Shown here one piece after another: positions 35,901-47,849 of a DNA stretch of 64,000 nucleotides. Position 1 is the stretch's first letter. The number at the start of each line of letters is the position of its first letter. This stretch comes from Nymphaea colorata. Lineage: Eukaryota > Streptophyta > Magnoliopsida > Nymphaeales > Nymphaeaceae. Below the pieces are notes generated by a model, which worked only from the letters and a program-made list of their open reading frames with translations, was not told the origin of the DNA and made no database searches. Made by a program: the position numbers and the translations under genes. The DNA is taken from positions 13,261,149 to 13,325,148 of the forward strand of contig NC_045146.1 of the NCBI RefSeq assembly GCF_008831285.2, read 5' to 3'.

Positions 35901-38900
35901 TTTGAAGATCCAATTTCATCCATGTGACGACGAAGAACTGATTCTGGAAGGATTTTCCTTTCAAGCCATAACCTCAAAACCTACCAAAAATAGAGGACAG
36001 CATTTAGAATCCAAGTAAAAAGAGGACATGATAATCACATCTCCAAGGGCAAAAAATGATCACCTTCAGGCATTGACGACGATTTTCACGTGCAGAAGCT
36101 CCAGGTGGAGCAGCAGCACCTAAAAGTCGTGGAAGAGCTGCCTGTACTGTTGGAATGTATGAAGCCCCTGCAATACCTGGAACAACCTCCTACTTTATAA
36201 ACCAATGAAAATTGACAGATGCATTTAACAGGGATAATGTTGCTGTTTATCCATGAAATATAAAGCCAAGCATGCTGAGATGTGTATCATAAGTGGTCAA
36301 AATATTGCCAGTCAGGACCTACATGAAGAAGCCCAACAAAGGCCTACTCATTGCCTAAGAACTGGTCAATGTAATTTGGGACCCAAAAACAAATTTAAAT
36401 TGTTAATTCATAAGTTCCAATTTTAGCTTAAAAAAATTAAATGCAATTGAGAAAAATTAATGAGACACTAAAGCCATTGAAGGTGACCTCTATCAACAAA
36501 AGCAAAAAGACAATAAGAAGCCTAAGCACCCCTCGTCTAGCAGTCACTCAAGGTCTTAGGCAGAGATAGGGAGTTGACTTGCATCTAAAGACCCTAGATG
36601 GCCTAACCAGTGCCTAAGCAGGGGCTTGTGACTGCCCTCAGGTATTGGATGATGGCATTGGAGCCTGCATCTGCCATACATAAATTACTTGGCTACAAAT
36701 GCTTCACAAAGCTTAAATGCCCTTCAGAGGGTTTCACAGCTTGATATCCAGGGTACACGTCCTTTTTGCTTCCAAGGTCAAAGTAGGAATTAGGCACAGT
36801 TTCCAAGTGACAAAGGTAGCACAGAAAAGCAAATCTGGTGCTCTTTGAAAATGTCAACGCATAGTACACCATGCATTTTTCATTTACAGCAAGTTTGTTT
36901 CATGCCCATCTCAGTTCGTACATATTAAATTCCTTTGTCAAAACCAACCATGTAAACAAGTACCATAAGGCCTAAAACTAAACATTCAAGACAGAACTGA
37001 AGACCCTTTTGACTTCATGATGCACAATCTGAATAGAAAAATTGCAGTACTGTTTGTAGTGTCCTGCATCAAAATGTTACTGTTGTTTGAAATAATAAAA
37101 CTTAAACAACATTGCAATAGAAAACCGATATTTTGGAAACAGTGACAACATATTAGCGAGACTTGTCAGTTCACACTTTACAGAAATATAAGTGGATGGC
37201 ATATGTTTATCTCTCATAGGAAAAATATTTTACAAAACCAACCTCAAGAACACCAAGATCAATACCTCTCTGACTGTGTGAGCATTGTGTGATTGAATCA
37301 ACAAGAAAGAACAAGTCAACTCTTCGATGAAAGCTAGCCTCAGTTTCCAACTTCCGAATAAGAATATCCACAACCTGCACATAACACAGACACAAAGTTC
37401 TCAACTTCTGCCATAATGCAATACGTTATGGTAAAGCTAGTGCCAGTAAAGATTTGAAGTCCTAACAGTCAACATTGACAGCCCAAATATACAAAGTTAC
37501 AATCCAAAACAAAGGGACTCATTAAGTCTGTAAATTCCAGTTAATAAGGCAAGTGCGACAAAAAATAAGTGTAATGTAAGAACATCAGCATCCATATAAG
37601 TGCAAATTAGTCCAACTTACTTCTCCTGCAATCCCATACTTGGCACAATCAATTGCAAGACGAGTAGCTCGGCCAATACTATCTTTTGTTCTAGATAGTG
37701 TTTCCACCATCCCCTCGAAAGCATCACGAGCAACAGCTGCTTCAGTTCCACCACTCAATGACCCCTCGATTCCTCTGTTTTCTGACCCAATTTTAGTTTC
37801 TTCATATTCTTTTAAGTCCGTCTGCTGTGGTAGTATGAACTGATGGGCATGATTTGATGGTGATGTAACCGATGAATGGGGAATAAATCCCTTTGAATTG
37901 TCCTGCACACCATTGCTCAAATGAAAAGGCTGAAATGAAGGAAGAGGACTGAAAGCCTTCCCCTGTACAGGGGTGGTGGACATAATAGCAGGGACAGAAA
38001 CATCAAATTCATCATGCAAAAAAGACTGAGGACGAGACTGCCGCCTCTTAGCCTGAGCAGCTGCAATAAGGTTTCTCATGGATGGAGATGATTCTGCAGC
38101 CCTTATTTCTATGGTTGAATTGCCAGCTATAAACTCCTTTGCCAATTCAAGATTTCTGCAAGTAATAACCAAAATAAATAAATAAATAAAAACAAAATGG
38201 GAACCAGGACAACAACTGCATCAATGACAATCCAATAACTCAACAGCAATTTTTGCTCACCGTTCTTTAGTCAGACCATCTCTCTCAGCATTGTGCTCTG
38301 TAGAAACTGCTGTCTTGGACCTATTCTCAACTCGCAAACTAGCTTTTTGGGAAAATTTCAACTTTTCAGATGATGAGTCAACCTTATTTCTTTGTGGAGT
38401 AGTAGAATGCCCACGGCTTAAGCTTTCTGGATCCTGGTAGGAAGTTCTATAAGATGCAGACAGAGATTTCTTCACCGTTGGAGAACCTAATGGCTTAGCA
38501 TGTGATTTGTTAATTTTCTGATCAAGTGGCTTAGTTGCAGGTTTGACGTGTCCTACCAAGGTATTTGGAGAAGGCGATGGTGAGTTTGAGGGTCTTGAAG
38601 ATGATTTAGATTCTAAAACAGCAGCCTTAACCCTCTTTTGTTCAACTTGCTTAGGACTAAATAAAGGCCCCTTTGTAGGTCCATCCGGTGATACCATAGC
38701 GCCGAATGATGTCTGTGAATCATCAGCTGAGTTTGGATTTTCACCCTTGATGTTACTGGTCTTCAATGACTTGTCAGAATTTTCTGATTGCACACAAGCA
38801 GTCTGAAGAGTATCAGCAATTGCTTCAGAAGATGTATGAGGAAGACTTGTAGTGTCATTATTAACAACTTTCTTGCATTCCCTATTATCATCAACAGCAA

Positions 38901-41900
38901 CAAAAGAAGCTTCCCTGTCATCAGCTCCAGAGGCAAGAGATGCATCATTCTCTACTTGCATGGAGGGAATGCTTTTGGCCAAATTTGGGCTTCCCGCATG
39001 TACATCAACATCGCTATCAGCAACAGCAGTTGACATGGCTTCTAGTGCACGACGCCGTCGCTTTGTCAAGGGAAGAATATCTTCATCACCTGAAGAATGG
39101 CCTCCACCTTTGCATGTATTAGATTTCAAAGCTGCAACAGTACTTAAGTTTTCAGAACCTATAACAAGCTCACCTTTCTTGTTAATCGCTACATTTGGAG
39201 AAGTGCTGAACTTATCATTTCTGCCAACTAATGCTGATTCGTCAGCAATGTCATCATCCACCTCTGTGATTCTTAATCTCTTGACTGGACGAACCTTTTC
39301 ATCCACATCTATAATGCCTTTCCCTCCTACTTTAGTGTTTCTCTTTTGATCCTTTGATAACAATGCCTGACTGTTTTTTCTGTCCTCCAAGTGATCAAAA
39401 GCTTCCTTACTAGGATCCCTCACATTCAGCAGATTCTCTGTTCCTTTCTTATCGTCTGTATCAACTTTCTTGTTATCCTTCAAAGAACTCTTCGACTTTT
39501 TTGAACCTATTAGATCCGCATCTGATGTTGAAGATGGTTCATGCATCCTATCAGAGGAGGATCCTTTATGTAGCATGCCATGGGCTTCTTCTTTCAAATG
39601 CTTTGATAGTGTGTGTCTAGAACTCACATGGTCTTTAAGTTCTGTTTTGGGAGATCCAACAGCCTTTCCCTTTACCTCAACAGATGTCTCAACTTTTACT
39701 TTAGACACATGGATTCCTTTCCTAGTTCCACGAGAAGTAAAAGGCTTCAAAGAAATGGATTTCATCACAGGTGATGATGCTGTATGTTCCTTGTTATCAG
39801 GATCAGATGTGTCAGAAACACCAGGACTTCTATCACTAACTTCTGCACTTCCATTTTTAATCTTACTGTGGTCATGATCTGGAGAAATTGCCCTGGGAGA
39901 TACCACACCCTTTTTTTGTGCACGAGAGGCTCTATTTGCTGCTTTAGCTTTTCTCTTGACGGATAAAAAAGGAGATCTATGTCTTTCAACAGACCCCAGA
40001 GGCCCATCCTTACCATCCAAAGATGTCGAACGACTCAGAGAACAGCGTTCTAACCCATGAGCACCATCTGGAGACTTATTAGGAGTAACAGTTTCATCGA
40101 TTTGCTCCTTGGGATAACTTTCCAAATTATCATCCCTTGCTACAGACGAGTTATGACCTTCCACACTCGTCATATCTTTGGCATGTCCAATTTGAGGTGG
40201 ATGTTGCTTAAGTGGTCCATCAGCATACCCTTCTGGACACACCTTTTTCTGCTGCAATGCTTCAAATGCCTCACAGATCTCTTTTACTGCTCGTGAGAAG
40301 TCCTTGACAGTTTTTCCCTGACATCTAGCTAGCAACTTGTTCTTACACTCAACAGTGAATGCTTGAATATCAGCAGGGGCTACAAATGCACTGTATCAGA
40401 AACCAGATAAAGCCAAATCAACATAGATATCATGCTCAAATGCCTGCATCCATTTCCTTGTAAATTGCAAACACATAGTAAAGCATGTAAACTATGTCTT
40501 ACGGCTGAACAAAGGGAAGGTATTAAGTAAATATTCCACGGAAAGAATTCATGGAGAAGTACTGATAACATATAACACTAGCGCGTAGCAGTCAGCTTGC
40601 ATCAAAGTCAACTCTTACAAGCACAAGTGCAATTAACTGTATGCCCCCTGGCTGCTGATTGAATTTGGTGAAACAGTGCAGCATCCACACCAGTCCAATG
40701 CTGGTGCAACACAGACACAGTGACCTCCTAAACGTTCCATGTAAGATAGTTGGTAAAATCATTAATGAACTTCTCTCTCTTTCTCTCTCTCTCTCTTTCT
40801 CTCTCCCCCGCTCCCTCTCCCTCTCCCTTTCCCAATCTGCAAGCACTAGCCTGACAGTAACCGACCACCCCATGGGTTTCAAACATGTGAAATGTCATAT
40901 TCGGAAACAGTCACAAATTTGCCAAAACAAAACAAGCAGAATACTCATGGTCATCTTCTAAACAGAAATTTGAAAGTGTTTGTTTATGAAGATAACTAGC
41001 TCAAACAACACCAGAATAGAGCGACCCTATCAACCACCAATAAACCCGAAGACACATTTACATAAGGAATATGATGTACTCTTGAGATAGACGGCAATAA
41101 GCTTAATGACTGCTGAGGATAAAGTTTCAAACATCAAAATTTTCCAAAGTAATCAAAAAAATCACCTAGAAAACATAAATAAGTAATAACAAAATTAAAT
41201 ACAATAGTCAATAGAGGAAAACCAACCACAATTTTTCAAAATCCAAACACTAATAAATTGGAACTTATGCAATCATAACTATTAGATAAGTGCACATGAT
41301 TGTTGATTTTTCATATGCAATTTGATCATTATCAAGGAAATATTGTGCATAACAGTATAAGCTTATAAGGGTACTTGTGCTAAATATAAGTATATAAGAA
41401 CATGGAGGATCTTTATTTGAAAACTGAACACATTTTTACTTACTTTCATTTTGTTTTTCAATTTTATCATTTTAAATGCTATTTACTTACACAACATCAG
41501 ACACATAAATTCAGAAACTTAACCTAATCATGAAGAAACGCTAACCATGACAGAACCTAGGGGTGTAGGCTATTAGAATGTATAAATGTACCGCACAAAA
41601 TACCAAACATTTGCAATTGGAATGACAAATTTGTTAACAAAAATCCAACTGAAATAAACAGATATATAAGAAATGCATATGCATCAGAATGCATAAGCAG
41701 TTATGGCTTTCTTGCTATAACCTTGCACAACAAGACAGAAAATGATACATCAATAAAAGTTTGATAACCTCTATATGCGTGTAAATAATCAATTTTGAAA
41801 TGTAAAATATAGTCTAATGCATATTATTACTTAGATAACAACTTTTGAAGTGTTAAATAATAGTCTAATTCTAATGTGTCTATTACTTAGATAACAATGG

Positions 41901-44135
41901 GATATATGAAGGTAGATTAAAATCATAAATTCATAAAGGCTCATGTATCACTGCAATATCATTAGGTAAAACTTAAAAAGTAAGTTATACACTGAGATGC
42001 ATGTCATAAAAACAATTAGATCAGCATGTGAGTTATCATTTATATTGCTTGCAACAGCATTTTGCTTTTAACATAACCAAAATTTCAAAATAATAATTGT
42101 GCTGACCTTTGATAACAAATACATGACAAAATCTGATGATGTAAAACAAAAGTCTAATGTATGTTGGACAGACAATGTAGATCAAAATCATAAGTTTATA
42201 ATATGACTTGTGTACATTGCAATCAATACTTAGGTAAAATGAAAGCCACCCATTGACATGCAGATCATGTAAACAATTAGAGTCGCAAACATAAGCAACA
42301 ACATTATCATTTTTAACGTAACCAATATCTCAAGATAATAAATCGTATTGATCTTTGAAAATACATAATGTAGTTAAATAGTCCAGTGCAGTTACTAAGA
42401 TCGTAGTATTGTAGAACATGCAATTGACAATGTAGATCAAAACCATAAATTTGTAAAAGGACTCATGTGCGATTGTAATCTATCATTAGGTAAAAGACTA
42501 AGTTACGAACTGACATACAGATCATGTAAATAATTAGAGTAGCATTGATATTGATCGCGACAACATGATCATTTTAACATAAAAAACATGTTGAAATCAT
42601 AAATTGTATTGACCTTTCGTAATACATGTAAAATATGAAGGAACCTTTACAATGCAACAATCCTCTATTCAGGAAAAATAACCAGGGGTCAAAAAGAAAA
42701 GACAAAAGCATAATAAGAAGTGCATGAAGAAACTATCACAGAAACCTAGATGGCTATGATTTGATCAAAAGAGGCCAACTATGATAACTGATCACATCAT
42801 TGATGTCATGATAGTAACACTTCACCTGGCAGGTGCATCCCACATTTGAGACATCAGAATTACCAAAGTAGATACTTCATGAACATGGCCGAACGCAAGG
42901 GCTTGTAGTCAGCAAGTCATTGGTTAAAACCTCAGTGGTGCCAGACCCTTGCAAAAGAAAATGCATGCCAAAACAATGTGGGTGGAGGAATGGCCTCGGG
43001 GTTTAAGTATTCTAATTCTGGTGAAATGGTGTATCATGTACCAAGTGTTTCTGTGTTGTATCTGCATTTGCATCCACGTTCATGTGATATCACGGGTCAA
43101 CCTGATTTGAGTTCAAGAAAACCCTAGCTAATGATATCAGAAACATGCTATATAGAAAAATGAATTAATCCACAATACAATAAGAAATCGGGGCCTAGAA
43201 TTTGCACACAAACTAATGTGCACAGTACACTGCTGTCATCTTAAGCACGGAAAGGAACTGACGGATCAGCTCATTTCAAATAAATATTCACAAGGATAAT
43301 GTAGGCCTTTCCCTTAGATTCTTCACGATTTTTTTTTTTTTTTGCAACGTCACATTTCAATTGCAGGCTAAGCATATACTGCAACAATAACAAACAGAAG
43401 ATCGCTCGGAGAGAATACGCTCAACGATGTCAACCTAAAAAAAAATAGAAAGGTCCCAAAAGAAAATCAACTTACATTTCAGCAGTGCCAAAGAACTGAA
43501 CAAAGTATTTCTTGGGATCCGGCGGCCGACTCCAGTCCTCAGGTTTGCTTATCTATATCAGAACCGAAAAGGTATATAAAAGTGTTGCAGTAAGGTTTCA
43601 TTGTGAATCAATCACAAAAAGGAAAATGTAGAAAGCAGAAAAGCATTGATTCCTCTAAGGTACAAGTACAACCTAGAACTAACAAAAATAAGCTTAACAA
43701 CAAAAAAATGCAACCTTATAGCATCCAGATGAATAAAACCCAAAATTCGTCGCATAATCCAATTTATTAAAAGGGAAAAAGTGGGTTGAAAATCGAAAGT
43801 GAAAACAAAGAAAAAAGATATCCAAAAGAACTTATCATATGGAACAAACATAACCATGCCCATTGCGCACCATTTCCTGCCTATTACCTCATTCATCAAC
43901 AGTTTCAAAATGAACATCCATCAGATATCCGTAATATGACCTTTAAGCGGAAAAAAAAAATCCCAGAGTTGATGAAAAAAAACGAAACAAAAGCAGCATA
44001 TCAGCAGTGAAATCTAAGGAGTACCTTTGCAGGCCACGCCGGAAACCCCTTAACCTTGGCGAGGACGAGATCCCCCAGGCTCAATTGGCTCTGCTCCTTG
44101 GCTCTGTTGGCTCCTCTCTTCCGCCCCCCCGCCAT
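32911..44135 (-). CDS. HUA2: HUA2/HUA2-LIKE PWWP and CID-domain protein
   Basis: Eleven coding exons on the minus strand, in order: 44135-44025, 43552-43476, 40390-38261, 38155-37621, 37374-37266, 36176-36064, 35980-35793, 34591-34024, 33931-33319, 33207-33112 and 32990-32911. Lengths sum to 4620 nt, 1539 residues, with all phases consistent. The PWWP domain starts at about residue 19 (LGDLVLAKVKGFPAWPAK, then YFVQFFGTAEIAFVAP). A long charged, serine-rich region follows with basic stretches such as KRRRRALE. The CID/RPR domain lies at about 905-1045 (RKLETEASFHRRVDLFFLVD, then CLKVLRLWLERKILPES). The tail is proline-rich and ends CRPDVAPFNCWRPM. In Arabidopsis HUA2 is a nuclear protein that promotes AGAMOUS pre-mRNA processing and expression of floral repressors. 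It is somewhat longer than the roughly 1400 residues usual for the family. Whether it is HUA2 itself or a HULK paralogue needs a tree. Confidence 0.93.
33560..33660 (-). repeat. Coding CCACAT/CCTCCA microsatellite in HUA2
   Basis: Plus-strand GGATGT and GGTGGA hexamer runs encode, on the minus strand, a run of about 15 prolines followed by alternating His-Pro and PPSNHF repeats. A second coding proline tract lies near 34.12-34.21 kb in exon 8. Confidence 0.85.
40772..40812. repeat. CT-rich microsatellite in HUA2 intron 2
   Basis: CT and TTTCT units followed by CCCTCTCC units. Confidence 0.85.
41800..42640. repeat. Three diverged tandem copies of about 260 bp in HUA2 intron 2
   Basis: The anchor GTAGATCAAAATCATAA recurs at 41912, 42177 and 42432, and each copy follows the same order: a TCATGT/TTGTGT block, an ATTAGGTAAAA block, ACATGCAGATCATGTAAA, AATTAGA, and a TTGACCTTTG block near the end. 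The periods are about 265 and 255 bp. The intron is 3085 bp, between the two halves of the PWWP-coding region. Confidence 0.75.
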
Positions 44136-44143
44136 GGGGAGAA

Positions 44144-44184
44144 AAACCCTAGCCCGGCCTCCCTCCGGTGGAAGGAAACCCTAG
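44144..44184 (-). promoter_or_regulatory. Two telo-box motifs in the HUA2 leader
   Basis: AAACCCTAG occurs at 44144-44152 and again at 44176-44184, 9 and 41 bp upstream of the HUA2 start codon. Telo-boxes are common in leaders and promoters of plant genes active in dividing cells and are bound by Myb/Trb-type proteins. The orientation relative to the gene is CTAGGGTTT. Confidence 0.5.
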
Positions 44185-46335
44185 AACCACTAGAAGAGCA
44201 ATGGCGACGATCGAGAGCTGGAATGGTCCGCTGTTGCCAGATAAAGCAGTCTCGTGTAGAGTTTTCGGGAGTCCAAAGCCCTTACGCCTGCCCTCGGACG
44301 ATAGATACTGGCGCGGACGTCGAATTCCGGTGATAGGGAGCGGCGGTGGCCAGGGCGCTTATGATTCGGCCTGATTTTTTCTTCTATTTTTTCCCTCTAT
44401 TTTTCCCACCATTTCTTTTTTTTTTTTTTTTTTTCTCCTTGCACGCTCAAGGGAGAAAGAAGAGGAGGGAGAATGAAGTCCCTGCTTAAATAGTTTCTCA
44501 GACTATTAACCGTGGTTAAAATGTTAACCGCAGTTCAGAACGGACCGCGGCGGTTTAAGTCGGTCCTCCATGAGACGGTTCTTGGCTTCGGTTCCTCTCC
44601 AGTGCCCAGATATCGCCGTCCTATTGATAATGCTTGTGCGATGCTTATTCGCGCTATCTTAATTAATGAATCAGTGCCGTTTTAGATCCAAAACTGGATT
44701 CAAAAACAGTTGTAGCTTTGTAATTCAGTATCTCAAATCGAAGCTGCAATTAGATTTATAGGATAATGATAATTCACCTAAATTAAAATGTTTTATCGAC
44801 AAAAGATACTGGCCTGATTATTTGAGATATTTAACAAATAAAGATACACACGAGAGTTCTATGTTGTTGTGTGAACACTGTTATCAATTTGTTAAAATTT
44901 AAATTTTTGTCACTAAAAAACATTTGTTCTACGAACATTAGGAGCGATTGTGATGAACTAGCGGTTTATTAAGTTTTTAGCAACTATTTATGACTTTTTT
45001 AGCATATTTTTTTGCGGTGTTTTTAGCAACTGTTTATGGTGCTTTTAGCTTCTTCTTTTTTGTCGTCCCACACATGGTAGTATAAAACCTCTCTCCGGAT
45101 GGCCGGAAAAATCTATGTCTCTCTCTATATATATATATATGTATATCAACAAAAAGTTATCAAATGTGTTACCCAAAATATCGAAAAATTCATATGTCCA
45201 ATCACATTAAATACCTGTAAAAAACGAAACAAAGTATTTCATAAAGGTAAAGCAAGTTTTGTACTACGTTAGTAACCATAAGCACGCTGTCGTGGTGCTT
45301 TTCTGACCTTATTATTATAAATTAAAACCATAATATGTTGTGTCATGTTTCTATCTCTCAGCCACCGTCTCAAGAAAACCTGAAGAAAAATAAGAAGAAG
45401 AAAGTATGCAAAGATTTTTTATGTAGCTTGAAGACCAAAGTTCTCCTATGTCCATGGCCGCATTAGGTTTTTCAATAACTCATGATAGAAAATACAATAG
45501 ATAGCACTCCCATTGAACATGGATATTGGAGCAACAATGCAAAACAAATAATTTTTGTTTGTTAACACAATTTCATAATATGTGCTTCAAAAACCATCAT
45601 AATTGTGCTTCAAAAAAGATGAAAAATTCTAAATTGTAGAATCATAATTCCAAACTATGAAATTCCATAATAATTTTTTTTTGTTTGTTAACACAGTTTT
45701 ATTTCATAACAAATGAGAATTTTCCTTGTAGAATTCCACATATCCGACCTGATCAAACACCCTACAAATCCGATTATCTTTGAACAAAAGACTTTGTTCA
45801 GACGGATCGACGTATGGTCATTATACAACAACCTCATATTTTGTCAATTACTATCATGTTGCTTCTCAAAAAAAATTATCAATAATATAATGTGTCTTCT
45901 AATGTGCTTTATCGTATTTTAATAGTATTTTGCCGGAAAACGTACTTTATTAAAATCTGGCATGATTTTTTTTTATCTGATATTTCATTTTGGTCTAGGA
46001 AATGCAGTAGATTCAGACTTGTCATATCAACCTTTGCTCTGGCGTATGCCGGGCGCTCTGACTAGTTTATTGATGTGAATCGGTTTTTCATGCGGATGTT
46101 GAGCACAGATTCATGCTTCCTTCACCACGTTTTAGATCCAACATCCACCCCAATATCTGCAATTAGATCCAGATTACTCAGACGAACCTTATCTGGACAA
46201 AAGGGATCGCCCGCTTAGCGGATCAGATTGGGTGGGGCACCCACTCCGTCCAAGCATCTGTGCGTCTTCTGGTTCGTCTTCCCATCTCCGCAGGACTCAG
46301 AGGGGGTGAGAGAGAGAGGGCGGCATAGTACTGGT
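44185..46335. promoter_or_regulatory. Divergent intergenic region between HUA2 and LPA2
   Basis: About 2.2 kb between the two start codons. It contains a T-run near 44.415 kb, GC-richer DNA to about 44.64 kb, an AT-rich middle, a TA repeat near 45.13 kb, and a repeated TTTGTTTGTTAACACA block (near 45.56 and 45.68 kb). Both promoters must lie here; no single TATA box was convincing for either gene. Confidence 0.4.
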
Positions 46336-47849
46336 ATGAGCGCGAGCGTGAGTCTCGCAGGCGCGTTGCCGGCCGCGGCGAGTGGAAGCCGTCGACGTAT
46401 CCCTCGCTTTTCTTCGCTACCTTTCAACCGATGCCTCCGTTCTTTCACATCTTCTACTTCCAGAAACGCCAATGTGGTGCGAGCTACGACGGCGGGTGAG
46501 GACGGCCGGGACGGAGCCCCAAAGGCACCACCATCGTCATCCGCCGCCGCTGCGTCTCCCAAGGGAGAGAGCATTGGCGGGGTTGGATTCGGCAGTGGCG
46601 GAAGCGGCGGTGATGGAGGCAAAGGCAGCAGGAAGAGGAGGGTCGTCCGACGGACGCCAGTGCAGAAGCCGCTGATTCAGTCGGCGGCAACGGCAACGGC
46701 GACGGCAACGGAGAAGGATGATGGTGGTGCATTGCCCGAACAAGAAAAGGCATTCATCCTCGTCTGGCTCGGTCTCGGCCTTCTTATACTCGTTGAAGGC
46801 ATTGCTCTAGCGGCCTCAGGTATTGCCTCAATTCTCAACTATAAATTACTTGGAAAAATCTCTATCCAATGCAAAAGAGTTGGGAAGGGGAAAGATGGAG
46901 AATCCCCTATTAAGAGTTTCTTTAAGCCAATTTTTGGCAGGCTTGTGTGCTTAGGGCGGCTGTAGAAGTTATTCTCTCTCTTTTGCTGCACAATTTTGTT
47001 GACCATGAATCGCAGGGAGGTACGCTGCTGTTCGTAGAGCCTGCCAAGTATCCAAAGGCATATGTTTATATCTCCTAGGAATAACTTTACAAAAGCAAAC
47101 TCATCGTCATCGCGTTTATTCGATTGGAAAATGGGAGATGGTTAAATGATTTCAAAATCGAATAGTTACATACATTTTTATATCATTTCAACTATACAAT
47201 TCATGGCACTAACCAGGTTGTTTATTTTCCTGTCATTTTCATGATTTGGTGGGTAATCTTCTTCAATTGATAGTTGATCCCCTAATGTTTGAGGCTGCTT
47301 GTCAAGATTCAGGGCTTCAATTCCCCCCTTTCATGTCCCTGCAAAAATATATGGTTTACTCAGACGGCCTTTTGAATCACTTTAATTTGATTAAAGTGCT
47401 TGGCGTATCATCTATTAACATGTGATCGGGCATTTCTTTCTGGGCCAGCGGGTTGTGATCTCACAATTCTTAGTACCGATACCCTCTTTTCTGTATGTAG
47501 CAAATGGGATGAATGCTGATGCATGATTGTGACTTAAAGTCTCGATGAAGGAGAAGCAACAAATCTTAGCCCAATATTTCGGGTGCTTATTGCAACATTT
47601 GATGAAGCTCCTGGAAGAACGCATCGTATAGTCTTCTATGTTAACAGTTACGCTAAAGCTTTCAGAAGAAAAAACAGTATCTGAAGCACGTTTCCGTTTT
47701 GTTTTGCAGGTTTCTTACCTGACGAATGGGACAACTTATTTGTAAAATATTTGTACCCATCGTTCACTCCAACAGTTGTCTTGTTTCTAGGTGGGACTGT
47801 TGCATATGGAGTTTTCAAGTATCTGAAGGCAGGACAGAGTAAAAGTTAG
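46336..47849 (+). CDS. LPA2: LOW PSII ACCUMULATION 2, chloroplast
   Basis: Two coding exons, 46336-46819 and 47710-47849, joined at GCCTCAG|GTATTG and TTTGCAG|GTTTC in agreeing phase, give 207 residues. The first 50 or so look like a plastid transit peptide (Ser, Ala and Arg rich, few acids). A Gly/Ser-rich linker is followed by PEQEKAFILVWLGLGLLILV with membrane segment 1 at about 139-161, then FLPDEWDNLFVKYLYPSFTP and segment 2 at about 181-199. This arrangement matches Arabidopsis LPA2, a thylakoid membrane protein needed for efficient photosystem II assembly. An in-frame ATG at 46228 would add 36 residues; the inner start is preferred because it gives a normal transit peptide. Intron retention would end the protein after 43 foreign residues and remove segment 2. 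Confidence 0.9.

Noticed and set aside
38543-39877. Plus-strand frames of 60-165 codons opposite HUA2 exon 3
   Set aside because: Antisense shadows of the long real exon; no known domain.
42860-43110. tRNA-like or SINE-like stretch with GGTTAAAACC
   Set aside because: The putative B box does not match GGTTCGANNCC and no A box at the right spacing or poly-A tail was found.
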